A stretch of DNA of 64,000 nt from Lineus longissimus (Eukaryota; Nemertea; Pilidiophora; Heteronemertea; Lineidae): assembly GCF_910592395.1 (NCBI RefSeq), contig NC_088323.1, forward strand, positions 6,696,001-6,760,000. The letters run 5' to 3'. Positions 61,740-64,000 of this stretch are shown here, one piece after another; position 1 is the first letter of the stretch, and each line of letters starts with the position of its first letter. The position numbers and the translations under genes were made by a program. The notes beneath the pieces were generated by a model. It did no database searches and was not told where the DNA came from. It saw only the letters and a list, made by a program, of their open reading frames with translations.

Positions 61740-64000
61740 TACCTTGGATCCAGGTCAAATATATTTTTAGATGTACACAAATGCATAGAGCTTAAAATGC
61801 CTAAGACCTAGGGTCCAGGCTGTTTTTGCAATTTTTGGCCATTTTTAGAGGGGGTCAGCATCCGCTAACGGTAGATGATATCGAGCTGAAAATTCATATC
61901 AGCCAAGATTGATACATAAACTGCTTCGTGTTAAAGTGAAATTTTGATATCATTGCTAGTTTTGTGATAATCTCAAAATATCACGAAACACTATTTTCAC
62001 CCTACCATCAAAAGTATCAAAAATTTATCAAACTTTTTTTGGTTTATGAATTGGCACAGTTGGAAACAACCCAGAATCAAGATCAATGGGCTAAAATATC
62101 ATTAACCCTCTGAGTACTGAGAAGTCAAAGTTTTGAGAACAACCCCAAATATCACAAATATCAAATGTCATTTGCTAACAAGTCTGAAATAATTTGAAAG
62201 GATATCACTGGAGTTGCCTAGAAAACAAAAAAAACCTCAGAATTGTCTGTCATTGGATGAATATCATTAGTTTCTCAATTAAAATCTGATTATGTAATAA
62301 TTGATATCAAATTATCATTGAAATAAAACGAAAACACCATAGATGCATTTGTTGACGTGCAAACATTATGCAAACCAAAATTCAGCTCAAAATTCCTCTT
62401 CCTTCACCGTTTTCCAGATTTTGGCCAAAAAACATCAGAAATCTTGCTCTGGAGTGAAAAAGTGGCCTTGGATCCAGGTTTAGCAGGTTGTTAATGTACA
62501 CACATGCATAAGGCTTAAGGTCACCTAAAGCCTGGGATCCAGGTATTTTTGAAGTGGTCAGCATCCGCTAACGGTAGATGATATCGAGCTGAAATTTTTT
62601 GTCAGCCAAGATTGATACATAAACTGATGAGTGTTCAAGTGAAATTTTGATATCGTCACTAATTTCATGATAATTCTCAAAATATCGCGAAATGCTATTT
62701 TCATACTATCATCAAATGTATCAAAAATTAACTCCTTTTTTCTGGTATAATTGATCAGCAAAGTATGACTGAACCCAGAATCAATAATTCTGGGCAAAAA
62801 TATCATTAACCCTCTGATTACCGAGAAGTAAAAATGTTGAGAAATAACCCAAATATCACAAATATCAAATGTTATTTGCTTAAAAAGTCTTAGATAATTT
62901 GAATGAGAATGTCTACAGTCACCTAGAAAATCAAAAAATATAAAGAATTTTCTGTCATTGGAAGAATATCATTAGTTTTTCATTAAAATCTTATTATGTA
63001 ATAACTGATATCAAATCATCATCAAAATTAAACAAAAACACCATAGTTGCATTTCTTCTGGTGCAAACATTATGCAAACCAAAATTCAGCTCAAAATTCC
63101 TATTCCTTCACTGTTTTCCAGATTTTGGCCAAAAAACATCAAAAATGTTGCTCTGAAGTGAAAAAGTGGCCTTGGATCCAGGTCTAGCAGGTTGTTAATG
63201 TACACACTTGCATAAGGCTTAAGGTCACCTAAAGCTTGGGATCCAGGTATTTTTGAAGTGGTCAGCATCCGCTAACGGTAGATGATATCGAGCTGAAAAT
63301 TTTTGTCAGCCAAGATTGATACTTAAACTGATGAGTGTTCAAGTGAAATTTTGATATTGTCACTAGTTTCATGATAATTCTCAAAATATCGCGAAATGCT
63401 ATTTTCATCCTATCATCAAATGTATCAGAAATAAACTCCTTTTTTCTGATATAATTGATCAGCAAAGTATGACCGAACCCAGAATCAATAATTCTGGGCA
63501 AAAATATCATTAACCCTCTGATTACCGAGAAGTAAAAATTTTGAGAAATAACCCAAATATCACAAATATCAAATGTTATTTGCTTAAAAAGTCTTAAATA
63601 ATTTGAATGAGAATGTCTAGAGTCACCTAGAAAATCAAAAAATATAAAGAATTTTCTGACATTGGATGAATATCATTAGTTTTTCATTAAAATCTTATTA
63701 TATAATAACTGATATCGAATCATCATCAAAATTAAACAAAAACACCATAGTTGCATTTCTTATGGTGCAAACATTATGCAAACCAAAATTCAGCTCAAAA
63801 TTCCTATTCCTTCACTGTTTTCCAGACTTTGGCCAAAAAACATCAAAAATCTTGCTCTGAAGTGAAAAAGTGGCCTTGGATCCAGGTTTAGCAGATTGTT
63901 AATGTACACACATGCATAAGGCTTAAGGTCACCTAAAGCTTGGGATCCAGGTATTTTTGAAGTGGTCAGGATCCGCTGACGGTAGATGATATTGAGCTGA
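61740..64000. repeat. 704-bp satellite array, truncated by the window end
   Basis: GGTCAGCATCCGCTAACGGT recurs at 61853, 62556 and 63260, with GGTCAGGATCCGCTGACGGT at 63964: spacings of 703, 704 and 704. The first unit is the most diverged, as expected at an array edge. Units are AT-rich and rich in GATATCA/TGATATC motifs. Open frames of 60 and 82 codons recurring in the units are repeat by-products. Confidence 0.93.

Noticed and set aside
62382-63510. Paired minus-strand frames of 60 and 82 codons repeated 704 bases apart
   Set aside because: They recur because the satellite unit recurs; composition is satellite-like and there are no gene signals.
1-64000. CRISPR arrays, bacterial operons or integrated phage
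   Set aside because: The direct repeats lack regular unique spacers, all recognised genes are spliced animal genes, and no prokaryotic gene was seen.

Overview
This is a stretch of animal nuclear genome. Its genes are split by short GT-AG introns with animal-type exon phases, there is no operon or ribosome-binding-site structure, and intergenic and intronic DNA is AT-rich and crowded with small palindromic transposon remnants, SINEs and minisatellites. The proteins match bilaterian families at moderate divergence from vertebrates. The repeat load and an ankyrin/cGAS-like gene suggest a non-vertebrate, probably marine, bilaterian. I cannot name the species from sequence alone.

Layout: (1) 0.35-1.4 kb (+): last three exons of DUS3L (tRNA dihydrouridine synthase). 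(2) 3.6-7.8 kb (-): complete MOB4 (phocein, STRIPAK subunit), six exons. (3) 8.0-9.4 kb (+): complete PYM1 (exon-junction-complex recycling factor), head-to-head with MOB4 across a 208-bp shared promoter. (4) 10.4-11.0 kb: a 51-bp minisatellite. (5) 14.5-28.3 kb (-): a POU class 6 homeobox gene (POU6F1/2 family) with two alternative last exons, each encoding its own homeodomain helix 2/3. (6) 28-41 kb: gene-poor, homeodomain-motif-rich DNA, presumably 5' exons, first intron and regulatory DNA of the POU gene. (7) 41.3-58.2 kb (+): complete VPS41 (HOPS tethering complex), 19 exons. (8) 51.5-55.1 kb (-): a single-exon 1226-residue gene inside VPS41 intron 14, with about 20 ankyrin repeats followed by a Mab-21/cGAS-like nucleotidyltransferase domain whose three catalytic acidic residues are intact. 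(9) 59-64 kb: repeat-rich, with a tandemly duplicated possible exon pair on the minus strand and the start of a 704-bp satellite running off the window.

The genes are not a pathway. DUS3L, MOB4, PYM1 and VPS41 are housekeeping genes and POU6F is a developmental regulator. The head-to-head POU6F/VPS41 pair also exists in human (POU6F2 and VPS41 at 7p14), so this looks like ancient microsynteny. The best candidate for an undescribed system is the nested ankyrin-cGLR, whose layout suggests a large recognition scaffold fused to a cyclic-dinucleotide synthase-like enzyme. Other striking points are the alternative homeodomain exons, a TA-flanked MITE family that repeatedly abuts 5' splice sites, and repeated partial exon duplications inside VPS41, including a 107-bp tandem array of decoy acceptors.

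The long reading frames were translated and compared by eye with remembered family sequences. Exon borders come from GT/AG sites, phase continuity and homology; no transcript data were available.
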